Of a DNA stretch of 64,000 nt, positions 33,670 through 42,875 are shown piece by piece. The notes beneath the pieces are model-generated. The model did no database searches and had not been told where the DNA came from. It saw only the letters and a list, made by a program, of their open reading frames with translations. Numbering within the stretch: the first letter of the stretch is position 1; the number at the start of each line of letters is the position of its first letter. The translations under genes were made by a program, and so were the position numbers. The stretch is from positions 1-64,000 of the forward strand of contig CAVPXF010000026.1 in NCBI GenBank assembly GCA_963709655.1, read 5' to 3'. This stretch comes from Roseiarcus sp963709655 (GTDB taxonomy: Bacteria > Pseudomonadota > Alphaproteobacteria > Rhizobiales > Beijerinckiaceae).

Positions 33670-35229
33670 CTATTTCTTCTTCCCCCCGAACGGATTGAAT
33701 CCGCCCCCGAGGCCCGGGAGCTTGGGACCGCCGAGGCCGGGGAACTGCGGGGGCAGGTTGAAGGCGCCGGGCGGCGGCGCCGACGGGATGCCGGGCGATC
33801 CTGGAGGCAGGCCGGGCGTTGCGCCGCCCGCCTGCTTCTGCAGCGCCTCGATCTGCTCCGGCGTCGGCATCGGCATATTGCCGAGGCCCATCATCTGACC
33901 GAGCTTGCCCATCATGCCGCGCTTGGCGTTGGCGCCGCCCATCATCTTCATCATGTCGGCCATCTGCCGGTGCTGCTTGAGGAGCCGGTTGACCTGCTCG
34001 ACATTGACGCCCGCGCCGGAGGCGATGCGCCTCTTGCGGGAGGCCTTGAGGATATCGGGATTTCGCCGCTCGACCGGGGTCATCGACGAGATGATGGCGC
34101 GCTGGCGCTTGACGAACTTGTCGTCGAGATTGGCGGAAGCGAGCTGGTCCTTCATCTTGGCGATCCCCGGCAGCATGCCCATGATGCCGCCCATGCCGCC
34201 AAGCTTTTCGATCTGGGCGAGTTGCTCGCTGAGATCGTTCAGGTCGAAGACGCCCTTGCGCAGCTTCTCGGCCATCTTGGCCGCTTGCGTCGCGTCGATC
34301 GTCTGCGCCGCCTTCTCGACCAGGCTGACGATATCGCCCATGCCGAGAATCCGGTCGGCGAGGCGGGCGGGATGGAAGTCCTCGACCGCATCCATCTTCT
34401 CGCCGACGCCAAGCAGCTTGATCGGCTTGCCGGTGACCGCACGCATCGAAAGCGCGGCGCCGCCGCGCGCGTCGCCGTCCATGCGGGTGAGCACGATGCC
34501 GGTCAGGCCCACCCGTTCGTTGAAGTTCCTGGCGAGATTGACCGCGTCCTGGCCGGTCAGGGCGTCGGCGACCAGCAGCACCTCGTGGGGGCGCGCCGCA
34601 TCGCGGATCTGCGCCATCTCCTCCATGAGCGGCTCGTCAATGTGCGTACGGCCCGCGGTGTCGAGCAGCACGACGTCGTAGCCCTGCAGCCGCGCCGCGG
34701 CCTCGGCGCGCTTGGCGATGTCGACCGGGTCCTGACCCGGAAAGATCGGCAGCGTGTCGACGCCGACCTGCTGGCCGAGAACCGCGAGTTGCTCCTGCGC
34801 CGCCGGACGCTTCACGTCGAGCGAGGCCATCAGCACCTTGCGGCGGTCGCGTTCGGAAAGACGTTTGGCGATCTTGGCCGCAGTCGTCGTCTTGCCTGCG
34901 CCCTGCAGGCCGACAAGCATGATCGCAACGGGCGCCGGCGCGTTGAGGTCGATCGCCTGGGACTCGCCCCCGAGCGTCTCAATGAGCGAGTCGTGGACAA
35001 TCTTGACCACCATCTGGCCGGGCCTGACCGATTTGATGACGGCGGCGCCGACGGCCTTGGTGCGGGTGCGGTCGACGAAGGAGCGCACCACCTCGAGCGC
35101 GACGTCCGCTTCGAGCAGCGCCCGACGCACTTCGCGCATGGCGGCGTTGACGTCCTCTTCGGAGAGGGCGCCTCGGCCAGTGAGTTTATCCAAGATGCCA
35201 GAGAGCTTGTCGGAAAGGCTCTCGAACAT
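33670..35229 (-). CDS. ffh: Signal recognition particle protein Ffh
   Basis: 519 residues from ATG 35229 behind AAGGAGC; a longer frame to 35295 has no site. The N domain starts MFESLSDKLSGILDKL. The GTPase domain has GLQGAGKTTTAAK, DTAGRTHIDE and TGIVLTRMDGDARGG. The Met-rich M domain (about 330-440) binds 4.5S RNA and signal peptides. The Gly/Pro-rich tail ends FNPFGGKKK. It targets inner-membrane proteins with FtsY. Confidence 0.97.
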   Translation of the reverse strand: MFESLSDKLSGILDKLTGRGALSEEDVNAAMREVRRALLEADVALEVVRSFVDRTRTKAVGAAVIKSVRPGQMVVKIVHDSLIETLGGESQAIDLNAPAPVAIMLVGLQGAGKTTTAAKIAKRLSERDRRKVLMASLDVKRPAAQEQLAVLGQQVGVDTLPIFPGQDPVDIAKRAEAAARLQGYDVVLLDTAGRTHIDEPLMEEMAQIRDAARPHEVLLVADALTGQDAVNLARNFNERVGLTGIVLTRMDGDARGGAALSMRAVTGKPIKLLGVGEKMDAVEDFHPARLADRILGMGDIVSLVEKAAQTIDATQAAKMAEKLRKGVFDLNDLSEQLAQIEKLGGMGGIMGMLPGIAKMKDQLASANLDDKFVKRQRAIISSMTPVERRNPDILKASRKRRIASGAGVNVEQVNRLLKQHRQMADMMKMMGGANAKRGMMGKLGQMMGLGNMPMPTPEQIEALQKQAGGATPGLPPGSPGIPSAPPPGAFNLPPQFPGLGGPKLPGLGGGFNPFGGKKK

Positions 35230-35553
35230 GTGAAGCTCCTTGCGGCGATCGGGCGAACCAGCAACAGCGAATAGATAGGCGCTCGGCCTCGCCACGCCAT
35301 TCTCCGCCCGCCGGTTTAGTCAACGCCGATCGCGCCCGGGGGCGCAACCGCGCTGCCGGACGGGGACCGTCGATCTCGGTGGATCGCTCGGCTTGATCGA
35401 CGAGGCTAAAACCTGACGAAAACGGAGCCGCTCTTAGCGGCCCTGCATTGTCGTGTCAAATGCCACGGGCCGCGGAAGGGCCGCAGAGGCCCCCGAACGT
35501 GGCGCGAAGGTCGGACGAAGCGGCAAATAGCAAGGGCCAACATTGAAAAACGG
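35230..35553. other. Intergenic region upstream of ffh
   Basis: About 320 bases holding the ffh promoter region on the minus strand. No gene, tRNA or terminator was recognised. Confidence 0.5.
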
Positions 35554-35715
35554 TCAGCCGTCGATGCCGATCGGCGGCTTCGGTCGCCCGACGAACAAGC
35601 CGCCCCCGGCGACGCCCGCGAGAACCAGAGCCCAGTTGGCCGGATCAAGGACCGGGCCATTGAACAACGCCGCTACGCCGGCGCTGAGAACAATGCAAAG
35701 CGCCACTCGCTTCAT
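35554..35715 (-). CDS. Small hydrophobic protein
   Basis: 53 residues from ATG 35715 with an AGGGGGAA ribosome site eight bases upstream. There are two hydrophobic stretches: VALCIVLSAGVAALFNG near the N-terminus and WALVLAGVAGGGLFVG after residue 30. A short GRPKPPIGIDG tail follows. It looks like a small inner-membrane or exported protein. It is not recognised as a family, and the case rests on the ribosome site and hydrophobic pattern. Confidence 0.5.
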   Translation of the reverse strand: MKRVALCIVLSAGVAALFNGPVLDPANWALVLAGVAGGGLFVGRPKPPIGIDG

Positions 35716-35973
35716 CGCAAGTTCCCCCTGTCCAATGTCGAATGCTGACGGTTCATCGAAGCAACCATTCGACAAGCCGCGTGCAGACGCTAACACAAAT
35801 ATTGCGTCGCAGCAAGGAATTCGCTAAGCAACGGAATGTCACTCTCCCGCTGTTCTTTGAAGCGCTTGGCTGCCGCACGCCGTTCCTGCGCGACAGCCTG
35901 ACGCGAGCCGGCCTGAAAAAACGCATATAGAGTTGTTCTACCGAAGCGGGAATCGATTCGAGGCGAGGCGGGT

Positions 35974-37338
35974 TTGATCAGACAACAGCGCGGATACTCT
36001 GGACCCCGCACACGCGCCCCCGAGCCCCCGCCGCCTGGGTTGACGGCGAGGGTGGCCGCAGCGCGAGCAATCGCAGAGGCGGTGACAACGGGACGGCCGC
36101 TCGAAGAGCGCCTCGCCGCCGATCTGTCGCTGCGCGATCCTCGTCTCGACCCGCGTGACCGGATGCTCGCGCGCTCGATCGCAACCGTTGCGCTTCGTCG
36201 GCTCGGAACGATCCGCAAGGCGCTCGGACACAGGCTCGAAAAGGGCCTGCCGAGGCGAAGCGGATCGCTGGAATGGACTCTTGTCGTTGGGGCCGCCCAG
36301 CTTCTTTTCCTTGACACCCCCGATCATGCGGCCATCGATCTGGCCGTCAGAGCCGCGCGGACCGAGCCGGCCAGCGCGCCTTTCGCGGGGCTCGTCAACG
36401 CTGTTCTGCGAACGGTCGCGCGCGATCGCGCGCTGATCCTTGCCGCCTCGCACCCTCTCGAGGACGACACCCCCGCGTGGCTGGCGGCGCGCTGGCGCAC
36501 GACTTATGGCGCCGAGGCCGCGCTTGCGATCGCTGGCGCCCACCGCTGCGAGCCGACGCTTGACCTTAGCGTGAAGAGCGACGCGCCGGGCTGGGCCGAA
36601 AGGCTCGGCGGGATCGTGCTGCCCACCGGTTCCGTGCGGCTCGATTCCCATCGTCCGATCGCAGAGCTGGAGGGCTATGCGGAGGGCGAGTGGTGGGTGC
36701 AGGACGCCGCTGCGGCGATTCCTGCGCGGCTGATCCGCGCGCGCGGGGGACAGCGCATTGTGGATCTCTGCGCGGCGCCTGGCGGAAAGAGCGCGGAATT
36801 GGCTGCAGCCGGCGCCGCCGTGACGACGGTCGACCGATCGGCGGAGCGGTTGAAGGTCCTTGCGGCCAATTTCGAGCGGCTCAGGCTGCACGCGGAAATC
36901 GTCGTCGCCGACGCCCTCACCTTCGACGGCGAGCCATTCGACGCGAGCCTGGTCGATGCGCCGTGCTCGGCGACCGGGACCATTCGCCGTCACCCCGACG
37001 TCGCTTGGCTCAAACGCCCGACCGATCTTCCGGGACTCGTCAAGTTGCAAAGTCAACTGCTGGACAAGGCGGTCGCGCTCACACGTCCGGGCGGCCCGAT
37101 CGTCTATTGCACCTGCTCGCTCGAGCCGGAGGAAGGCGCGGCGCAGATCGCTGCGCTGCTGCGGCGAAACCCCGACGTCCGTCGCGAACCAATCACGTCC
37201 GAAGAAATTGGCGGCCTATCGGAATGCGTGACGCCCGCCGGCGAATTGCGCACGTTGCCGTTCCATCTGTGGGGCGACGACCCCCGGCGTTCCGGACTCG
37301 ACGGCTTTTTCGCCGCGCGTCTCATCAAGGCTGGCTGA
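35974..37338 (+). CDS. rsmB: RsmB-like 16S rRNA (cytosine-C5) methyltransferase
   Basis: 454 residues. Residues about 25-165 are a NusB-like RNA-binding domain (DRMLARSIATVALRRLG, PFAGLVNAVLRTVARD). The C-terminal Rossmann methyltransferase has the SAM loop VDLCAAPGGKSAELAAAGA, the PCSATGTIRRHPD motif IV Cys and the catalytic TCSLEPEEG Cys of motif VI. It should methylate 16S rRNA at C967 or a similar site. Translation appears to start at TTG 35974 after GAGGCGGG. Confidence 0.9.
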   Translation: MIRQQRGYSGPRTRAPEPPPPGLTARVAAARAIAEAVTTGRPLEERLAADLSLRDPRLDPRDRMLARSIATVALRRLGTIRKALGHRLEKGLPRRSGSLEWTLVVGAAQLLFLDTPDHAAIDLAVRAARTEPASAPFAGLVNAVLRTVARDRALILAASHPLEDDTPAWLAARWRTTYGAEAALAIAGAHRCEPTLDLSVKSDAPGWAERLGGIVLPTGSVRLDSHRPIAELEGYAEGEWWVQDAAAAIPARLIRARGGQRIVDLCAAPGGKSAELAAAGAAVTTVDRSAERLKVLAANFERLRLHAEIVVADALTFDGEPFDASLVDAPCSATGTIRRHPDVAWLKRPTDLPGLVKLQSQLLDKAVALTRPGGPIVYCTCSLEPEEGAAQIAALLRRNPDVRREPITSEEIGGLSECVTPAGELRTLPFHLWGDDPRRSGLDGFFAARLIKAG

Positions 37339-37817
37339 AGCGCGCCGACAGCCAAACCGGAGGGGGTATGCCTTCTCGAAAAGTCTCCGCCAACCCCGGC
37401 TTCGTGTTGGCCGACCTGCCCTTCCTCGATCAATTCGCCTGCCGCCGCGGGCTTCCGGCCCGTCAAGTCCATTGCGCCTCACGACCACGAACCGGTTTCT
37501 CCAGATGCGAGACGTGCTCAGAGTGTGACGGTCGTCACAGCGCCGAGAGCTCATCCGTGTTTACCCTTCGCCTGGTGCAAGCGTCGAGGGGGTTTTCCAA
37601 ATCAAGGATGCGTCATAGGGCGAGGTAGCATGCCGTTTGAACCAGCTACAGACGCACCGCGGCGAGCGGCGGCCCTTTTTGGGTTGTCCTTGGTTTCGAA
37701 AACGCTCCACCCCGCCTCGAGCATGGCTGGTCGCGTCGGCGTTCGAACCCGACGGGCGTCTCTCCGTCTGCAGTTGCGCCGACCGAGGCATCGGTCGCGT
37801 CTCTGCGGGTTGCGGCG
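37339..37817. other. Intergenic region between rsmB and the S1C-like gene
   Basis: About 480 bases. An ATG at 37369 follows GGAGGGGG closely and opens an 86-codon frame (MPSRKVSANPGFVLADLPFLD...), but its later part looks non-protein-like and the spacing is poor. No other feature was seen. Confidence 0.4.
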
Positions 37818-38795
37818 TTATTGCAGCCGGGGTCGCTTGAGGAACGCCGCGCGATTCGCCGAGCGGACTTTGACGCCGAGCGCGCGCCCTTCGCGGACGA
37901 TCTCGATTGGCACCTCGACGCCCGCCTCGCCCATCCCCCAAACCTTGCGATAGAAGTCGCCAAGATCGGAGAAGTCCGCGCCGCCGACGCTCGCGAGGAT
38001 GTCGCCACGCCGAATCCCCGCCTCGGCCGCCGGCCCACGCTCCGACACCGCCGCCACGACAATTTCGCCGTCGTGCTCCGCAGAGTAAATCCCGAGCCAC
38101 GGTCTCGCCGGTTTGTTCACCCGACCGTACATCAGGAGATCGTCGAGGATGGGCGACAGGAGCCCAATCGGCACGATCAGGTTCACGTCACGCGTTCCGC
38201 CGTCTTCAGGCGCCTGCTCGACATGTAGGGAGCCGATGCCGAGGAGGCGGCCGTCTGATCCGATAGCGCCGGCGCCGCCCCAGAACGGATGCGCGGGAGC
38301 GGTGAAAATCGCCTCGTCGAGATAGTATTCCCAGTAGCCGGCGAATTCCTGTTTTCCGACGATTTCGGCGTTCACCGCTCTGGTCCCGCCACCAGCCGCG
38401 ACGAGCAGCGGGTCGCCGATCCGCGCCAGATCGGAACGTCCCAATTCCAGCGCCGGCCAGTCGAGCCGCTCCAGCGCCTGCACAAGTCCGAACCCCGATT
38501 CCTGATCGACCGCCAACGCATGGCCAGGCGTGACGCGCCCGTCGGCGCGGGCGATCCACACGCTGTCCGCCTCGGTGATGAGATAGCCGATCGTCAACAC
38601 AAGTCCGCTGTCGCGGATCACGACGCCGCTTCCGGTCCGCTGCTCCCCCAGCGTTTTCGCAGTGAAGGCGTCTTCGGGAATAGAGGATTGGATGGTCACG
38701 ATCGACCGAAGCGCGCGGGCGTGGTCGAAACCGGGCCCGAATGCCGAGGCCGGCGCATCGACGTCAGGATGGTCCCGCCGCAGCTTGTCGCTCAT
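37818..38795 (-). CDS. HtrA/S1C-like PDZ protein lacking the catalytic triad
   Basis: 325 residues from ATG 38795 with AAGGAAAAG upstream. Residues about 25-215 are a trypsin-like fold of HtrA type and about 230-315 a PDZ domain (PWLGIYSAEHDGEIV, GIRRGDILASVGGADF). Where HtrA has LTNNHV the protein has LTIGYLI, where it has DPxTDIAV it has DQESGFGLV, and where it has GNSGG it has FWGGAGAIG. His, Asp and Ser are therefore all replaced. No signal peptide is seen, so it is probably cytoplasmic. It is likely a peptide-binding or scaffold pseudoenzyme. The frame is intact, so loss of activity is not simple decay. Confidence 0.82.
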   Translation of the reverse strand: MSDKLRRDHPDVDAPASAFGPGFDHARALRSIVTIQSSIPEDAFTAKTLGEQRTGSGVVIRDSGLVLTIGYLITEADSVWIARADGRVTPGHALAVDQESGFGLVQALERLDWPALELGRSDLARIGDPLLVAAGGGTRAVNAEIVGKQEFAGYWEYYLDEAIFTAPAHPFWGGAGAIGSDGRLLGIGSLHVEQAPEDGGTRDVNLIVPIGLLSPILDDLLMYGRVNKPARPWLGIYSAEHDGEIVVAAVSERGPAAEAGIRRGDILASVGGADFSDLGDFYRKVWGMGEAGVEVPIEIVREGRALGVKVRSANRAAFLKRPRLQ

Positions 38796-39261
38796 CGGCT
38801 TTTCCTTTTGTCTGGAGGACCGCGAGGTCCGACGACACGGCGAATATGTTACTGCGCGAGAGGCGGCACGGCAAATTTCCGGACGCCGGAACGAACGTCG
38901 CCGCACTCTTTGCAACCGAGTTCGCCGTCGCGGCTCAGGCCGTCGGGCCGAAGCGCTCCTCTTCTCGCGCCGCCATCTTCCGGAGGCCGGCCCAGACTTC
39001 TTGTGCGCCCCTCCCCCTTCCCTTCGATTTCGCTGACCAGCGCCACCAGCCCGCGTCCTCCTGGCCATCCGTCGGGCGGGGACGACATGGCGCAGCGGAT
39101 CGGCCCGACGGGTCGCCTCGAAAGCCGCGCGCTCTGCCGCCCGTGCCCTCCGGCGCGAAATTTGGATTTCCTCAGGTCTACGCGGGCGTGCATCGGGGCT
39201 CCGCGAATTCCCGGGTTTTGGACGGTTGGATTTGTTTGGAATTCCTTGGATTCTCTCGTCC
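38796..39261. other. Intergenic region upstream of the S1C-like gene
   Basis: About 470 bases. The minus-strand frame of the S1C-like gene stays open upstream but is Arg-rich and has no start or ribosome site of merit. No gene is supported. Confidence 0.45.
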
Positions 39262-39301
39262 GAAATGAGCCTTTTCAATGGGTTACACGCGACCCCCGGC
39301 C
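39262..39301. repeat. Degenerate copy of dispersed repeat subfamily B
   Basis: AATGAGCCTTTTCAATGGGT followed by TACACGCGACCCCCGGC resembles the units at 55303-55810 (TTTTGAGCCTTTTCAAGGGG then TTACGGCGACTTTTCCGGGC). The left CCGG end is missing. Confidence 0.5.
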
Positions 39302-39545
39302 CATTTTTAATTCATGCGGCCCCTTCCCCCGAAACGGGACAAGAAGACCCCGCCGTCCCTCGATCCGACGGTCGACCGCGCTCAAACCCCTTGGCCAAGC
39401 AGAAACCGCTGGGCGCGGGATCATGGCGATCGATATCGCAAGGGTCGAACCGGGCATTGGGATGAAACTAACGCTGTCTTCGCTTTTTGGCAAGGAATTG
39501 TCGACTCGGCGCTCCCTTGCTCCGAGGCCTTCCCCGCCGCGGAAA

Positions 39546-39801
39546 GCGCGTCGCCTCGTCGAACGGTTCGAATGGCATGACGCGCCCAAGCACGGAAACT
39601 GGCTCGACATGGCCGAATCCGATCTCGCTGCCCTCTCCACCCAGCGCCTCGACCGCCGCATCCCCGATAAGCCTGAACTGACCGCGGAAGTCGCCGCCTG
39701 GGTGCAACGCCGCAACAAGCAACACGCCAAGGCCCGATTGGCAATTCACAACCGCCGGCGCTCGCGTGAAGCCCGCAAGGCTATATCCTCAGTGCGCGTG
39801 A
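39546..39801 (+). pseudogene. IS630-family transposase, C-terminal fragment with frameshift
   Basis: RLVERFEWHDAPKHGNWLDM followed by AESDLAALSTQRLDRRIPDK is the conserved C-terminal part of IS630 transposases, including the catalytic-Glu region (AESDL). The frame shifts near 39738. DWQFTTAGARVKPARLYPQ, the normal end of the family, continues one base over to a TGA at 39801. It is not derived from the nearby intact IS630, whose C-terminus differs. Confidence 0.78.
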
Positions 39802-39837
39802 CTCTGGCTGCTAGAGCGGGTTTCGACCACGCTGAAT

Positions 39838-39928
39838 CGTCATTGCGAGAAGCGAAGCGACGAAGCAATCCAGTGATCGTAAGGCGGCGGTGGCAGCCCT
39901 GGATTGCTTCGGTTCGCTCGCAATGACG
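39838..39928. repeat. Long extragenic palindrome (BIME/REP-like)
   Basis: CGTCATTGCGAG...CGAAGCAATCCAG (39838-39873) pairs with CTGGATTGCTTCG...CGCTCGCAATGACG (39899-39928) across a 25-base centre. The transcript would form a hairpin of about 30 pairs. It starts 36 bases after the IS630 fragment. The same motif family occurs at 27945-28070. Confidence 0.75.
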
Positions 39929-40012
39929 AGGCGCCTCGGTTTGATCGAAAACCCCTCTAGCCAACCGATTTCTGGCGCGGGTTCGAGCTTGGGGGGACCG
40001 AGCCGAGCCAAG

Positions 40013-40900
40013 TCAACGCCGCTTCGAGCCCCGGCGCTCGTCGAGGACCGAGCGGAGATACCGGCCATAGGCGCTCTTGCCGAACCGGTCCGCCAGCGCC
40101 TCGAGCTCAGCGGCGCCGATGAAGCCCTGGTCGAAGGCGATCTCCTCGGGGCAGCAGATCTTCACACCCTGCCGCGCCTCGAGCGTGCGCACGAAGCTCG
40201 CCGCGTCGACCAGCGAATCGGGCGTGCCGGTGTCGAGCCACGCATAGCCGCGTCCCATGCGCTCGACGTTGAGCGCGTCGGCTTCCAGGTAGATGCGGTT
40301 GACGTCGGTGATCTCGTATTCGCCCCGGGCTGACGGCTTCAGGTCCTTGGCGATCTCGACGACTTTCGAGTCGTAGAAGTAGAGGCCTGTCACCGCCCAG
40401 TGCGACCTCGGCTTCGCCGGTTTCTCTTCAATCGAAACCGCCCGCATGGAGGCGTCGAACTCGACCACTCCGTAGCGCTCCGGATCGGGCACGTGATAGG
40501 CGAACACGGTCGCGCCGATCTTGCGCCGCGCCGCGCGCCGCAACTGTTCGCCAAGGCCCGCGCCGTAGAAGATATTGTCGCCGAGGACCAGCATCGTCGG
40601 CTCGCCGGCGATAAACAATTCGCCGATGACGAAAGCCTGGGCGAGGCCGTTCGGAACCGATTGCTCCGCGTATTCGAAGCGCAGACCCCATTGCGCGCCG
40701 TCGCCGAGCAGGCGGCGGAACATCGGCAGATCGTGGGGCGTCGAGATGATCAGAACTTCCCGGATGTCCGCCAGCATGACGACAGACAGCGGATAGTAGA
40801 TCATCGGCTTGTCGTAGACCGGCACGAGCTGCTTGGAGACGGCCAAAGTGATGGGGTGCAGCCGTGTACCCGCCCCGCCGGCCAGAATAATGCCTTTCAC
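40013..40900 (-). CDS. rfbA: Glucose-1-phosphate thymidylyltransferase
   Basis: 295 residues from the GTG at 40900, which overlaps the rfbB stop by four bases; longer frames are upstream noise. The N-terminus MKGIILAGGAGTRLHPIT is the nucleotide-binding signature. VSKQLVPVYDKPMIYYPLS, GDNIFYG and the GTPDSLVDAASFV core are characteristic. It makes dTDP-glucose, the first step of dTDP-L-rhamnose synthesis. Last gene of rfbC-D-B-A. Confidence 0.96.
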   Translation of the reverse strand: MKGIILAGGAGTRLHPITLAVSKQLVPVYDKPMIYYPLSVVMLADIREVLIISTPHDLPMFRRLLGDGAQWGLRFEYAEQSVPNGLAQAFVIGELFIAGEPTMLVLGDNIFYGAGLGEQLRRAARRKIGATVFAYHVPDPERYGVVEFDASMRAVSIEEKPAKPRSHWAVTGLYFYDSKVVEIAKDLKPSARGEYEITDVNRIYLEADALNVERMGRGYAWLDTGTPDSLVDAASFVRTLEARQGVKICCPEEIAFDQGFIGAAELEALADRFGKSAYGRYLRSVLDERRGSKRR

Positions 40901-41982
40901 GCCCTGTCTCCGTCCGTCGTGGCCGTGGCGGCTTGCGTGAGCACGCCGAGGCGCTCGCCGGCATAGACCTTTTCGCGCAGCGGCCGCCACCACCATTCGT
41001 TGTCGAGATACCAGCGAACCGTCTTCTCGATGCCGGTTTCGAAGGTCTCCACGGCCTTCCAGCCGAGCTCCTGCTCCAGTTTGGTCGCGTCGATCGCGTA
41101 ACGCAGATCGTGCCCGGGCCGGTCGGCCACGAATTCGATAAGCTCGGCATGCGGTCGATCCGCCGGGCGCAGGCGATCGAGAATGGCGCAGATCGTGCGC
41201 ACGACGTCGATGTTGCGCCTCTCGTTGCGGCCGCCGACGTTGTACTTCTCGCCGATCCGGCCACGGCTGACGATAAGGTCGAGCGCGCTGGCGTGGTCCT
41301 CGACATAGAGCCAGTCGCGCACGTTAGTCCCCGCCCCATAGACCGGCAGCGTCTTGCCGTGCATGGCGTTGAGAATGACGAGCGGGATCAGCTTCTCGGG
41401 GAAATGGTAGGGGCCATAATTGTTTGAGCAGTTCGAGATCAGAGCCGGGAAATTGTAAGTGTGCGCCCAGGCGGAGACCAGATGATCGGAGGCGGCCTTC
41501 GAGGCCGAATAGGGCGAGCTTGGATCGTAGGGCGTCGTCTCGACGAACAGCCCCTCCTCGCCGAGCGAGCCGTAGACCTCATCGGTCGACACATGCAGGA
41601 AGCGGAACCCGTCGCGCTTCTCGCCGGCAAGACCAAGCCAATAGGCCCGCGCCGCCTCGAGCATCGAGAACGTTCCAAGGATGTTGGTTTGGATAAAGGC
41701 GTCGCTGCCGGTGATCGAGCGGTCGACGTGGCTCTCGGCGGCGAGATGGATGACGTGATCCGGCCGGAAGGCTTGGAGCGCCTCCGCGATCCCGGGCCGG
41801 CCGCAGATGTCGATCCTGGCGAAGCGATAGTTCGGCGCGTTGTCGACAGCCGTGAGCGAGGCCAGATTGCCGGCGTAGGTCAGGGCGTCGACGTTCAGCA
41901 CGTTGGCGCCCGAGCCGACCAGATGGCGGCAAACCGCCGAGCCGATGAAACCGGCGCCGCCCGTCACAAACACATTCCGCAT
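40897..41982 (-). CDS. rfbB: dTDP-glucose 4,6-dehydratase
   Basis: 361 residues starting MRNVFVTGGAGFIGSAVCRH at 41982 behind GAGGACGC. It is an extended short-chain dehydrogenase: TGGAGFIG NAD loop, HLAAESHVDRSI, VSTDEVYGSLGE, and YSASKAASD with the YxxxK pair. NNYGPYHFPEKLIPL is the RmlB substrate loop. It converts dTDP-glucose to the 4-keto-6-deoxy sugar. It follows rfbD by 14 bases. Confidence 0.97.
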   Translation of the reverse strand: MRNVFVTGGAGFIGSAVCRHLVGSGANVLNVDALTYAGNLASLTAVDNAPNYRFARIDICGRPGIAEALQAFRPDHVIHLAAESHVDRSITGSDAFIQTNILGTFSMLEAARAYWLGLAGEKRDGFRFLHVSTDEVYGSLGEEGLFVETTPYDPSSPYSASKAASDHLVSAWAHTYNFPALISNCSNNYGPYHFPEKLIPLVILNAMHGKTLPVYGAGTNVRDWLYVEDHASALDLIVSRGRIGEKYNVGGRNERRNIDVVRTICAILDRLRPADRPHAELIEFVADRPGHDLRYAIDATKLEQELGWKAVETFETGIEKTVRWYLDNEWWWRPLREKVYAGERLGVLTQAATATTDGDRA

Positions 41983-41996
41983 AGCGTCCTCTCCGA

Positions 41997-42875
41997 TCAG
42001 GCGATGAGCCGCGCGCAGCAGTCGGCCAGCGAGCCGCGCCAGCCCGGCAGGGCGACGCCGTATGCGCGGGCCAGCTTTGTGGTGTCGAGGCGCGAATTGG
42101 CGGGCCGTCGCGCCGGCGTGGGATAGTCTGCGGTCGTGATGCGCTTCACCCGGGTCAGCCGCCGGCCGCGCGCGTGCGCCTCGGCGAACACAGCCTCGGC
42201 AAGATCCGCCCATGTGGCCTCGCCGCCGCCGGTCATGTGAAAGAGGCCCCGCAGATTGGGGGAGTCGTCCTCGCGGACCCGCCGCGCGATCGTGAGCAGC
42301 GCGTCGGCGATATCGAGCGCCGACGTCGGGTTGCCGCGCTGGTCGGCGACCACGCCGACCTCGTCGCGGGTCTCGTTAAGGCGCAGCATCGTGCGGACGA
42401 AATTCGTCCCGAACGGGCTGTAAACCCAGGCTGTGCGCAGGATGACGCTGTTCGGGCAGCGCTCGGCGGCGAGCGTTTCTCCAATGAGCTTCGAGCGGCC
42501 ATAAACGCCGGTCGGATTCGGCGGATCGTCCTCGCGATAAGGCCGATCGAGCTTTCCATCGAACACGTAGTCGGTCGAGAGGTGCAGCAGAGGCGCGCCA
42601 ACGTTGGCCGCTGCTTCCGCTACATGGCCAGCCCCTTTCCCGTTAACGTGAACGGCCAGCCATTCTTCCGACTCGGCCTTGTCGACCGCAGTATAGGCGG
42701 CCGCGTTGATGACGACGTCGGGCCTAACCCTGGCGACCCCGTCGAGCACCGCCACCCGGTCTTCAAGCATGACCTCCGGCCGAGCGAGCGCCACGATCGC
42801 GACGTCGCCTCCCGCGCGCTCGAGGAGGGACGTCGCGACTTGGCCCCGAAAGCCCATGACGGCGACGCGGATCAC
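41997..42875 (-). CDS. rfbD: dTDP-4-dehydrorhamnose reductase
   Basis: 292 residues. MIRVAVMGFRGQVATSLLER is the nucleotide loop, NAAAYTAVDKAE and HLSTDYVFDG are RmlD hallmarks, and YGRSKLIGE is the YxxxK active site. It makes the last step to dTDP-L-rhamnose. Its start overlaps the rfbC stop by four bases. Confidence 0.96.
   Translation of the reverse strand: MIRVAVMGFRGQVATSLLERAGGDVAIVALARPEVMLEDRVAVLDGVARVRPDVVINAAAYTAVDKAESEEWLAVHVNGKGAGHVAEAAANVGAPLLHLSTDYVFDGKLDRPYREDDPPNPTGVYGRSKLIGETLAAERCPNSVILRTAWVYSPFGTNFVRTMLRLNETRDEVGVVADQRGNPTSALDIADALLTIARRVREDDSPNLRGLFHMTGGGEATWADLAEAVFAEAHARGRRLTRVKRITTADYPTPARRPANSRLDTTKLARAYGVALPGWRGSLADCCARLIA

Noticed and set aside
37369..37628. An 86-codon frame after rsmB with a GGAGGGGG run near its ATG
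   Set aside because: The spacing is too short, the later half is not protein-like and no family is recognised. It is mentioned only in the intergenic entry.
38796..39278. An upstream extension of the S1C-like gene by 161 codons
   Set aside because: The extension is Arg/Ala-rich with no start signal, whereas ATG 38795 has a ribosome site and a sensible N-terminus.
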